Both the position numbers and the translations under genes were made by a program. DNA of 18,845 nucleotides, taken from NCBI GenBank assembly GCA_001303885.1, contig LJUE01000009.1, forward strand, positions 1-18,845. Direction: 5' to 3'. Shown here piece after piece: positions 1 to 5,908 of the stretch. Each line of letters opens with the position of its first letter. Position 1 is the first letter of the stretch. The stretch comes from Planctomycetes bacterium SM23_32. GTDB lineage: Bacteria; Planctomycetota; Brocadiia; SM23-32. The notes below the pieces were generated by a model. The model was not told the origin of the DNA and made no database searches. It saw only the letters and a list, made by a program, of their open reading frames with translations.

Positions 1-246
1 GAGATCGCCCTGGGCAGACGCCGCCGCGAGGCGGTCGCACGTCACACCAACGTCGAGAGCCTCCTCCAGGTGGTCGTCCTGCCGTTTGAGGATGACTACG
101 TGCTGGAGACCGAGCGCATCGAACGCTGCCCCAATGCGCACGCCTTCCTGGAGCCCGAGACCGGCGACGTGAGATACGTGCCGATCTGCGCCTGGCGCGT
201 GCACAACCACACGGCGCTGAAGAGCCTGGCCGACTCCTGGGCCTGA
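1..246 (+). CDS. C-terminal end of a probable radical SAM protein (5' truncated by the window edge)
   Basis: An open frame runs from base 1 to a TGA at 244-246 and gives 81 residues; the start lies outside the window. The tail contains the pattern R-C-x3-H-A-x-L-E-P-x-T-G-x-V-x-Y-V-P-I-C-A-W. This resembles the C-terminal Cys/His segment of radical SAM proteins of the MJ0619-like group, which have a C-x2-H...P-F-C-x-Y/W block near the end. The SAM-binding CxxxCxxC motif would be upstream and cannot be seen. The frame is clearly coding, since it stays open with GC-rich third positions right up to a 7-bp gap before the convergent creatininase-family gene. The family assignment is from memory of the motif and is tentative. 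Confidence 0.45.
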   Translation, partial: EIALGRRRREAVARHTNVESLLQVVVLPFEDDYVLETERIERCPNAHAFLEPETGDVRYVPICAWRVHNHTALKSLADSWA

Positions 247-253
247 GCGCCGC

Positions 254-982
254 TCACACCATCCACCAGTGCCCCGGCCGGATCGCCTCGATGCCGAACT
301 GCCGGTGCTCCGGCGCCAGCGAGTCCAGCAGCTCCCGCGCCTTCCGGCCGATGGCTCGTGCCGCCAGCTCAACGTTCCGCATGCCGACCTCGGCCGACGC
401 GTGCTCGCGCGGGTCAAGCCCCCCGATGCCGTGCGGCGGGCTCATGTCCAGCTCTATCGGCTCGTCGCCCAGCTCGGCCATGTCCACACGGTCGGGATAG
501 AAGAACATCATGTTCGAGGTCTCCCACTTGGCCGCGTGGTCGGTGTTGGACTCGTCGCACTGGCTGAGCGTGACCTCCCATAGCCCGACGCCGATGCACG
601 TGCCGTCGGCCGTCACCGGCTCCAGTGCCCGCTCGATCATCTGGATCTGCTCCTGGACGTTGTGCCCTGAGACGCCGATGATGACGCGGAACCCCGTGCC
701 CTTCAGGCGCGCGAACAGGTCCGCGTAGACCGGCACGAGGTGCTCCTGGTCGAACCCCGCGTGCAGCCACTGGGGCGGGTAGACGACGCCGCCGAACTGC
801 TCGGCGCACTTCACCAGGATGGCGTGCGCCTTCAGCGCGTCGTTGCCCAGCGGCATATGGCGGCCGTGCCACTCGATCAGGCCGAACGGCACGTAGACGA
901 CGGGGAACGCGCGGGCGGCCGCCTCGAGCTGACCGGGCCGCATGAACTGCATCTGCACGTCGCGCGACAGTGAGTTGTCCAT
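254..982 (-). CDS. Creatininase-family metal-dependent amidohydrolase
   Basis: The product has 242 residues, the usual length for the creatininase/ArfB/MftE fold. The signature metal-binding segment is at residues 31-48 (VPFGLIEWHG followed by MPLGND), giving likely ligands E37, H39 and D48. A second conserved block is I-G-V-S-G-H-N (101-108). The D-H-A-x3-E-T-S block (148-155) matches the family's H-A-G-x2-E-T-S except that the glycine and its neighbour are changed. Family members cleave cyclic or linear amides such as creatinine and formamidopyrimidines, or process RiPP precursors; the substrate here is unknown. The ATG at 982 is preceded by a strong AGGAGGTG about 7 nt upstream. It lies 74 bp downstream of the URO-D-like gene on the same strand and may be co-transcribed with it. 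There is no signal peptide, so it is cytoplasmic. Confidence 0.85.
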   Translation of the reverse strand: MDNSLSRDVQMQFMRPGQLEAAARAFPVVYVPFGLIEWHGRHMPLGNDALKAHAILVKCAEQFGGVVYPPQWLHAGFDQEHLVPVYADLFARLKGTGFRVIIGVSGHNVQEQIQMIERALEPVTADGTCIGVGLWEVTLSQCDESNTDHAAKWETSNMMFFYPDRVDMAELGDEPIELDMSPPHGIGGLDPREHASAEVGMRNVELAARAIGRKARELLDSLAPEHRQFGIEAIRPGHWWMV

Positions 983-1056
983 GCCTCACCTCCTCTTTTG
1001 TGGCGCAGGGCCGACCAGCCTACCGGCGCCGCTCCGCCCCTTCAAGGGCGCGGGCC

Positions 1057-2211
1057 TCAACGCAGCGCCTTCCACGCCCTGACCATGTGCGCGACGTTGG
1101 TCCAGACGCGCGCCCACGTTTCCGGCGTGTCCTGGTCCGTCCCGCTGAGGCCGACGTCGTCCACGGGGGACAGGATGAAGCCGCCCCCCGGTGAGAGGGC
1201 CTCCAGCGCCTCCGCCACGGCCGCCTTCACCTCTGCGGCCGAGGCGTGCGCGACCTGGAGGTAGCCGTTGATGCCTCCCCAGAGCGCCATGCGGCCCGCG
1301 CAGACGGCCTTCGCTTCCGCCAAGTCCCAGCGGCCCTCCAGGGGGTCCAGGCCGTACACCACGTCCACGCCCATCTCCGCCAATGGCGGCAGGAAGGGCA
1401 TCATGTCGGCCGTCCCCACGTAGCAGTAGAGAGCCCCGGCGTTGTGAGTCATCTCCACGTCCCGGCGGATGGCCGCCCCGAAGTACCGCTCGAAGAGGCA
1501 GGGCGACAGAAAAGGCGACGCGTACCACTCGGCCCGAACGCGGATGTCAACTCCCGACTCCCGACAGACGCAGGCGAGCCGGTGCTGGTGCCCGGCGATA
1601 AGGGCCGTCAGTTCCCGCAGCAGCTCGGGCCGCTCGATGCTCCAGGTCGCCATGTTCACCGGGCCGCAGAGCCAGCAGACGGTGTCCACCAGCCTGACCG
1701 GGTCGCTCACGGTGGCCAGTCCGAGCCCGCGCGCCAGCGCGTGCCTGCGCTCCGCCTCCTCCTTGAAGGCCGCGACGTCCGCCCCGCCCGGCTCTCCGAG
1801 CAGGAATGCCAGCGGCTCCAGGTCGTCCATCCCTTCCACCAGGAACTTGCGGGAGCGCGGGATGTTGAAGTCGCTCAGCAGGGGGATGTCGTCGCCGTGC
1901 GGCCAGTCCGGCGTGTGCGCCGCCACGGCGTGCAGCTCGCCGGCGGGGGTCGCGTAGACCTTGTGCAGCAGCGGATGGGGCCGGGTGCGTTCCTGCCAGA
2001 TCCTGACCTCTACCCGGGGGTCGGCCTTCCAGGCAGGGCGCGGCATCGGCACGACCGGGTCTATGCCGAGGGCCACCTGTCGCCCGACGTAGTCCGCCGG
2101 GCCGCTGCTGTGCGCCCACAGGCTGGACCAGAGCAGCACCGACAGGGGGACGTAGTCCGTCGGTTCGAATGCTATGGTTCGCAGCAGGCGCTCTCGTGAG
2201 CTGATCGGCAT
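1057..2211 (-). CDS. Uroporphyrinogen decarboxylase (URO-D) family protein
   Basis: The product has 384 residues and begins with the family-typical S-S-R-E-R-L-L-R-T-I-A-F-E-P-T-D-Y-V-P-L. It ends with the family block G-G-G-F-I-L-S-P-V-D-D-V followed by a helix of the type T-x-E-T-W-A-R-V-W-T-N-V. An internal G-L-D-P-L-E-G-R-W-D-L segment matches the conserved 'D...D.....K' region of URO-D-fold methyltransferases. Proteins of this type are abundant in PVC-group bacteria. Most are not heme enzymes but belong to the MtaA/CmuA-like branch, which moves methyl groups to or from corrinoids; no corrinoid protein is visible nearby, so the role is open. The ATG at 2211 has AGGAG about 6 nt upstream. 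A good sigma-70-type promoter (TTGACG, 17 bp, TATGCT) lies just upstream on the same strand. Confidence 0.85.
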   Translation of the reverse strand: MPISSRERLLRTIAFEPTDYVPLSVLLWSSLWAHSSGPADYVGRQVALGIDPVVPMPRPAWKADPRVEVRIWQERTRPHPLLHKVYATPAGELHAVAAHTPDWPHGDDIPLLSDFNIPRSRKFLVEGMDDLEPLAFLLGEPGGADVAAFKEEAERRHALARGLGLATVSDPVRLVDTVCWLCGPVNMATWSIERPELLRELTALIAGHQHRLACVCRESGVDIRVRAEWYASPFLSPCLFERYFGAAIRRDVEMTHNAGALYCYVGTADMMPFLPPLAEMGVDVVYGLDPLEGRWDLAEAKAVCAGRMALWGGINGYLQVAHASAAEVKAAVAEALEALSPGGGFILSPVDDVGLSGTDQDTPETWARVWTNVAHMVRAWKALR

Positions 2212-2264
2212 GACGGCTCCTGCTCAGCGGCGTCCTGTTCCCTCGCTGCCGCCGGCGGACGCAC

Positions 2265-2293
2265 AGCATAGGCGCACGGGCGCGGTCCGTCAA
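2265..2293 (-). promoter_or_regulatory. Predicted sigma-70 promoter for the URO-D/creatininase genes
   Basis: Read on the minus strand there is TTGACG (2293-2288), a 17-bp spacer and TATGCT (2270-2265). The predicted start of transcription near 2258 leaves a leader of roughly 47 nt before the ATG at 2211. The match to consensus and the ideal spacing in GC-rich DNA make this a good candidate, but it is only a sequence prediction. Confidence 0.55.
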
Positions 2294-2389
2294 AAGCCGG
2301 CCGCAGTCGCTGAATAAGCGGGCTCACCGCGGCGTAAAGGTCGTCAGGAACGACCAGCGCCGCCCGGGCCTGAGGGCCGGTTTTTGGCC

Positions 2390-2417
2390 TTGCGGCTGCC
2401 GGAACCGTGGTTACAAT
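2390..2417 (+). promoter_or_regulatory. Predicted sigma-70 promoter for the NfeD-flotillin operon
   Basis: TTGCGG (2390-2395), a 16-bp spacer and TACAAT (2412-2417) lie about 45 bp before the first possible start codon of the NfeD-like gene. The motif faces away from the promoter at 2265-2293, so the 251-bp gap 2212-2462 is a divergent promoter region. No clear operator repeat was seen in it. Confidence 0.5.
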
Positions 2418-2462
2418 GGCGCTGTCGCAACGGGCAGCGGCAAGACCTATCGACAGGGGGGG

Positions 2463-3074
2463 ATGGGCGAGATGACAGGCGTGGAGAAGGTCTTCGCGGG
2501 CTCTGCCATCGTCGGCGGCGCCCTCTTCACGGTCAGGCTCATTCTGTTATTCATCGGCGGCGCTGAGGCGGACACGGACTTCGACGCCGACGTAGACATG
2601 GACTTCGACGTGGACGCCGACCTGGACGTGGGCGACGCCGACGTGATGGAAGCGGGCGAAGGCTCGTACGAGAGCTTCCGGCTGCTGTCCTTCCAGAGCG
2701 TGACGGCGTTCTTCATGATGTTCGGCCTGGTCGGGCTGGCGCTACTGAGAGAGGCACGCGTTGAGGAGGCCTGGGCCATCATAGGCGCCATCGTCGCGGG
2801 CGCCTTCTCGTTCTGGGTGATCGCCAAGATCATGGTCTTCATGCGGGGGCTCCAGTCGAGCGGCACGATGAACCTGGCCAATGCCGTCGGCCAGGAAGGG
2901 ACTGTCTATCTGGGCATCCCCGCGGACGGCGTGGGCAAGGTGCGCGTCACGGTTCAGGAGCGCCTGAAGGTCTTCAACGCCGTCTCCGGCAAGGGCCGGC
3001 CGTTCAAGACTGGCGAGCGCATCGTCGTCACGGGAGTCTCGCCCGACAACACGTTGATTGTGGACGAGGTGTGA
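2463..3074 (+). CDS. NfeD-like membrane protein with Asp-rich loop (flotillin partner)
   Basis: The product has 203 residues. Three hydrophobic segments are visible at about residues 7-33, 72-95 and 103-127. They are followed by a C-terminal beta-rich OB-fold domain (about 142-203) with the NfeD-typical G-x-E-G-T-V start and T-G-V-S-P-D-N-T-L-I-V-D end. This matches the YuaF/NfeD class, which sits beside flotillin genes in many bacteria and acts in membrane-domain organisation. The loop between the first two hydrophobic segments (about 36-64) is strikingly acidic, with repeated D-x-D and D-V-D units. Two starts are possible: ATG 2463 directly abuts a G-run, while ATG 2472 has AGGGGGG at a better distance, so the true protein may be 3 residues shorter. 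It is followed after 24 bp by the flotillin gene, clearly one operon. Confidence 0.85.
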   Translation: MGEMTGVEKVFAGSAIVGGALFTVRLILLFIGGAEADTDFDADVDMDFDVDADLDVGDADVMEAGEGSYESFRLLSFQSVTAFFMMFGLVGLALLREARVEEAWAIIGAIVAGAFSFWVIAKIMVFMRGLQSSGTMNLANAVGQEGTVYLGIPADGVGKVRVTVQERLKVFNAVSGKGRPFKTGERIVVTGVSPDNTLIVDEV

Positions 3075-3098
3075 CGTTTCCAGGAAAGGGGGAGGCAG

Positions 3099-4562
3099 AT
3101 GGAGGAAGTGAGCTACCTGACGCTGGCCATCTTCGCTTTCGTCGGCCTGGTGCTCGCCACGGTGATCATCATGGCCCGGCGCTACAAGCGCTGCCCGTCG
3201 AACAAGGTGCTGGTGGTCTACGGCAAGGTCGGCAGGGGGATCCCGGCACGGTGCCTGCACGGCGGGGCCGCCTTCATCTGGCCGCTCATCCACGACTACG
3301 GCTTCATGAGCCTGACCCCCATGACGATCAACATACCCCTCCAACTGGCGCTGTCGTTCCAGAACATACGCGTCAACGTGCCCAGCACCTTCACGGTCGC
3401 CGTAAGCACCGAGCCGGGCATCATGCAGAACGCAGCCGAGCGCCTGCTGAACCTGGGGCTGCGCGAGATCGAGGACATGGCCAAGGAGATCATCTTCGGC
3501 CAGCTCAGGCTGACCGTGGCCTCCCTGACCATCGAGCAGATCAACCAGGACCGCGAGAGCTTCCTGGAGGCCATCCGCAAGAACGTGGAGCCCGAGCTGA
3601 ACAAGATCGGCCTCTACCTGATCAACGTCAACGTCACCGACATCACCGACGAGTCCGACTACATCGAGGCGCTCGGCAAGAAGGCCGCCGCCGAGGCCAT
3701 CAACCGGGCCAAAGTGGACGTGGCCGAGCAGGAGAAGGTCGGCGCCATCGGCCAGGCGGAGGCCGACCGCGAGAAGGCCATCCGCGTCGCCGAGAACGAG
3801 GCACAGGCCGACAAGGGCAGGAAGAAGGCCGAGGCCGACCGGCGCATATACGTGCAGGGCCAGGAGGCCCAGGCCGTCCGGGGTGAGAACGAGGCCAAGG
3901 CGGACATAGCTGACGCCGAAGCCCAGCTGGCCACCAAGGAGGCCGCCGCCGAGCAGCGCGGCGAAGTGGCCAGGCGGGAGGCCCGCGTCGAGATACAAAA
4001 GGCCCAGTACAGGGCCGAGCTGGAACGGCTCAACGCCGAGGAGGTGGTCCGCCAGGAGGTAGACAAGCGCAAGGTGGAGATCGCCGCCGAGGCCACCGCC
4101 GAGCGCAAGCGACGTGAGGCTAGGGGCGAGGCCGACGCCGTGCTGCTGAAATACGAGGCCGAGGCGAAGGGCATCCGGCAGGTGCTCGACAGCAAGGCGG
4201 CCGGCTACGCCGCGCTGGTCCAGAGCTGCGCCGGCGACGCCAGGTCGGCGGCGACTCTCCTGATGATCGAGAAGATCGAGGACATCGTCGCCCGCCAGGT
4301 CGAGGCCATAAAGAACCTGAAGATAGACAAGGTCACCGTCTGGGACTCCGGCGGCCGGGACGGCGCCGGCTCTTCGACGGCCGGCTTCGTCTCCAGCCTC
4401 ATCCGCAGCATACCCCCGCTGCACGACATCGCCGAGATGGCGGGCGTCGAGCTGCCCGACTACCTCGGCCGCATGGCCGCCGAGGAGGCGCGCCCGGAGC
4501 CCGCCCCGGCGTCCAGGCCGGCCCCCGCTGCGGCGAAGGGAAAGGACGAGGCCGCCGAGTGA
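3099..4562 (+). CDS. Flotillin (FloT-type SPFH-domain protein)
   Basis: The product has 487 residues, close to the roughly 500 of Bacillus FloT. An N-terminal membrane segment (about 5-25) is followed by R-R-Y-K-R-C-P and then the SPFH/band-7 domain (about 30-200). That domain includes N-K-V-L-V-V-Y-G and the helix L-R-E-I-E-D-M-A-K-E-I-I-F-G-Q-L-R. Residues about 200-370 form the long flotillin coiled coil rich in A-E-A and E-A-x-A repeats. A C-terminal domain follows, ending in a Pro/Ala-rich tail. Flotillins are inner-membrane scaffold proteins that oligomerise into membrane microdomains; an NfeD/YuaF-type partner upstream is the classical arrangement. The ATG is preceded by GGGGGAGG about 5 nt away. 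The reverse strand also stays open over much of this gene, an effect of the biased codon use rather than a second gene. Confidence 0.93.
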   Translation: MEEVSYLTLAIFAFVGLVLATVIIMARRYKRCPSNKVLVVYGKVGRGIPARCLHGGAAFIWPLIHDYGFMSLTPMTINIPLQLALSFQNIRVNVPSTFTVAVSTEPGIMQNAAERLLNLGLREIEDMAKEIIFGQLRLTVASLTIEQINQDRESFLEAIRKNVEPELNKIGLYLINVNVTDITDESDYIEALGKKAAAEAINRAKVDVAEQEKVGAIGQAEADREKAIRVAENEAQADKGRKKAEADRRIYVQGQEAQAVRGENEAKADIADAEAQLATKEAAAEQRGEVARREARVEIQKAQYRAELERLNAEEVVRQEVDKRKVEIAAEATAERKRREARGEADAVLLKYEAEAKGIRQVLDSKAAGYAALVQSCAGDARSAATLLMIEKIEDIVARQVEAIKNLKIDKVTVWDSGGRDGAGSSTAGFVSSLIRSIPPLHDIAEMAGVELPDYLGRMAAEEARPEPAPASRPAPAAAKGKDEAAE

Positions 4563-4648
4563 CGCGCAGAGGTTCCGCGCCCGCTCTGCAGCCCTCCAGG
4601 GGCAGGCGCAAGGCACGCCCGTGCTCCAAGAGCTGAGCCCGGGAACTG

Positions 4649-4690
4649 TGGGCCCGGCAGGATTCGAACCTGCAACCGACGGATTATGAG
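4649..4690 (-). tRNA. 3' half of a CAT-anticodon tRNA (Met or Ile2), truncated at the anticodon loop: likely integration scar
   Basis: Read on the minus strand from 4690: a 7-nt anticodon loop CTCATAA (anticodon CAT), the 3' anticodon stem TCCGT, a 5-nt variable loop, a perfect T arm (GCAGG, TTCGAAT, CCTGC), the 3' acceptor strand CGGGCCC and discriminator A. CCA is not encoded. An intact gene would need ACGGA before the loop and GGGCCCG at its 5' end. Neither occurs next to it: the plus strand after 4690 reads GCTGG instead of TCCGT. The break exactly at the anticodon loop with a retained 3' half is what tyrosine-recombinase elements leave when they insert into tRNA genes. Whether the tRNA was elongator Met, initiator or Ile2 cannot be told from this half. 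Confidence 0.85.
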
Positions 4691-4701
4691 GCTGGCTCCT
4701 G

Positions 4702-4739
4702 AACGCCTGAGAAGGTCATATTTGGCACTCTCAGGCGTT
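4702..4739 (+). terminator. Perfect 11-bp inverted repeat, possible terminator or att-associated hairpin
   Basis: AACGCCTGAGA (4702-4712) is exactly complementary to TCTCAGGCGTT (4729-4739) around a 16-nt loop. On the plus strand it is followed by a T-rich run (TTTCCGTTTT), so it could end transcripts coming from the flotillin operon. Its position beside the tRNA scar also fits a recombination-site element. There is no U-run on the minus strand side. Confidence 0.5.
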
Positions 4740-4754
4740 TCCGTTTTCGATGGT

Positions 4755-4886
4755 TGCTATCATTGCACTGGTTTTGCCATCAGGGCTGCTATCAGGAGCC
4801 CCGCCCGACCACAGCGCGCCTGGCCACGGAGTTGGCGAACCTTAGCAGGAGAGGCGCAGAAGAGAAGGGCAGTGGGCGTGCTATCA
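4755..4886 (+). repeat. Four-copy direct repeat TGCTATCA next to the tRNA scar
   Basis: TGCTATCA occurs exactly at 4755-4762, 4787-4794 and 4879-4886, with a one-mismatch copy TGCCATCA at 4775-4782, all in the same orientation. In addition GGCTCCTGA (4694-4702) and TCAGGAGCC (4792-4800) form a perfect 9-bp inverted repeat around the first copies. Arrays of short same-strand repeats beside an att core are the known layout of integrase arm-type binding sites, so that is the preferred reading; it is an inference. Confidence 0.5.
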
Positions 4887-4913
4887 CCTTCGACCGCCGC
4901 GCCGCCGGGTTCA

Positions 4914-5870
4914 TCACGCCATGGCCAGTCCCGTCTGCCATTCGCCGCCTCGCTTGCCCGCATACACCATGTGGTAGACGCCGCCGATCCGGATCACCTG
5001 CGGCGTCAGCACGCCGTCGCAGTCCCAGGCACCGGGATGAGGAGATGGGGCGAAGATGGGATTGTGCGGGTTCGCTTCGAACGTGCGGAAGTCGCGCGTC
5101 CGCACGTGCCCGATCCGCCAGGTCTTGCCGTCGTGCCCGCCGTAGAAGATGTGGAAGTAGTGCGGTCCTTTGAGCAGCTCGGTCTCCCGCACGCCCCCGC
5201 TGTCCCACTCCTCGCCGGTGCCCGTGAAGACCGGATTGCCGGCGTCCTTCGTCACGTTGGCCGGGTCGCCGGTCGGCGCCGTCGCGTGGCAGAGGGTCAG
5301 GCTGTCCAGGCGGCTCCACTCCCTCTGCGACCTTCCAGTGTAGATGATATGGATCGTCTCGCCCTCGATCGCCACGGAGGGGTGCGAGGAGCCGTGCCTG
5401 TCGTACCCCGTATCGGCGGGGATCACGGGGGCTCCTCGGACACGTGTCCACTCGCCGAAGTCGCCATCGCCCACCAGCAGGCCCGTCTGCTTGGGAGGGC
5501 CCTGTCGCGCGCCCAGGTAGTAGACGTAGAACCTGCCGTCGGCGGGGTTCCGGAAGGGGAAAGGATACTCGACCGCCCAGTCGTCGAATCCCTCCTCGCT
5601 GGGCAGCAGGACGGGATTCCTCGGGTCGTGCTCGACCGCCGAGGGGGCGCTCGCCGGCGCCGTGCTGTGCATCAGCGTCCAGTAGTTGTCGGCCCGCCGT
5701 CTGGCCCAGAGGTAGTGGACCGTGTCGTCCACGACAATCGCGTGCGCCGCCGCCGCCCACTCCGGCGGCTCGCAGGCGATGATGGGGTTGCCTTGTTCGA
5801 TCCGCCGAAAGCGCGTGAACGCTTCGAAGGGGATCGCGTCGCTCGCTGTCGGGCCGGCCGGCTCTGCCAT
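4914..5870 (-). CDS. Five-bladed beta-propeller glycosidase-like protein (GH43/GH32/GH130-like)
   Basis: The product has 318 residues from the ATG at 5870. That start has GGAGGAG about 9 nt upstream; the frame is open further upstream but there it only overlaps the sulfatase. The sequence shows the propeller rhythm of GH43/GH32/GH130-type proteins: repeated blades with N-P-V-L/N-P-V-F/N-P-I-F strands, each followed by an aromatic run such as F-Y-V-Y-Y-L-G, H-I-I-Y-T-G, F-H-I-F-Y-G-G and Y-H-M-V-Y-A-G. Acidic residues sit at blade starts (W-A-V-E-Y-P-F, W-D-S-G-G-V-R-E-T-E, W-D-C-D-G-V). Such proteins hydrolyse or phosphorolyse glycosidic bonds, but the exact family and substrate cannot be fixed by eye. 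No signal peptide is evident, unlike the two sulfatases upstream. It is the last gene of a three-gene minus-strand operon (gap 38 bp). Confidence 0.72.
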   Translation of the reverse strand: MAEPAGPTASDAIPFEAFTRFRRIEQGNPIIACEPPEWAAAAHAIVVDDTVHYLWARRRADNYWTLMHSTAPASAPSAVEHDPRNPVLLPSEEGFDDWAVEYPFPFRNPADGRFYVYYLGARQGPPKQTGLLVGDGDFGEWTRVRGAPVIPADTGYDRHGSSHPSVAIEGETIHIIYTGRSQREWSRLDSLTLCHATAPTGDPANVTKDAGNPVFTGTGEEWDSGGVRETELLKGPHYFHIFYGGHDGKTWRIGHVRTRDFRTFEANPHNPIFAPSPHPGAWDCDGVLTPQVIRIGGVYHMVYAGKRGGEWQTGLAMA

Positions 5871-5908
5871 CTTCCGTATCTCCTCCCGCTCTCCGGTAGC
5901 GGCCCCCG

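Larger units (their letters stand above)
4563..4913. other. Intergenic stretch: flotillin tail, tRNA scar, repeats
   Basis: This 351-bp stretch has no convincing gene. It holds a weak 6-bp hairpin just after the flotillin stop (GCAGAG 4566-4571 with CTCTGC 4584-4589), the truncated tRNA (4649-4690), a perfect 11-bp hairpin (4702-4739) and a cluster of short direct repeats up to 4886. Short reading frames are present on both strands but have no recognisable protein similarity; I could not identify an integrase remnant among them. Confidence 0.6.

Noticed and set aside
1246..2199. A 317-codon plus-strand frame opposite the URO-D-family gene
   Set aside because: His/Arg/Val-rich shadow of the minus-strand gene, with no recognisable domain or ribosome site.
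2742..4616. A 624-codon open frame antisense to the NfeD and flotillin genes
   Set aside because: The translation is a Leu/Gly/Asp/His-rich shadow of the coiled-coil coding sequence, with no domain, no ribosome site and no fit with the clear flotillin on the other strand.
4649..4913. Group I intron splitting a tRNA gene
   Set aside because: Bacterial group I introns do sit in anticodon loops, but the required 5' tRNA half (ending in the complement CGGGCCC on the plus strand) is not found in the next few hundred bases and no intron core was recognised.
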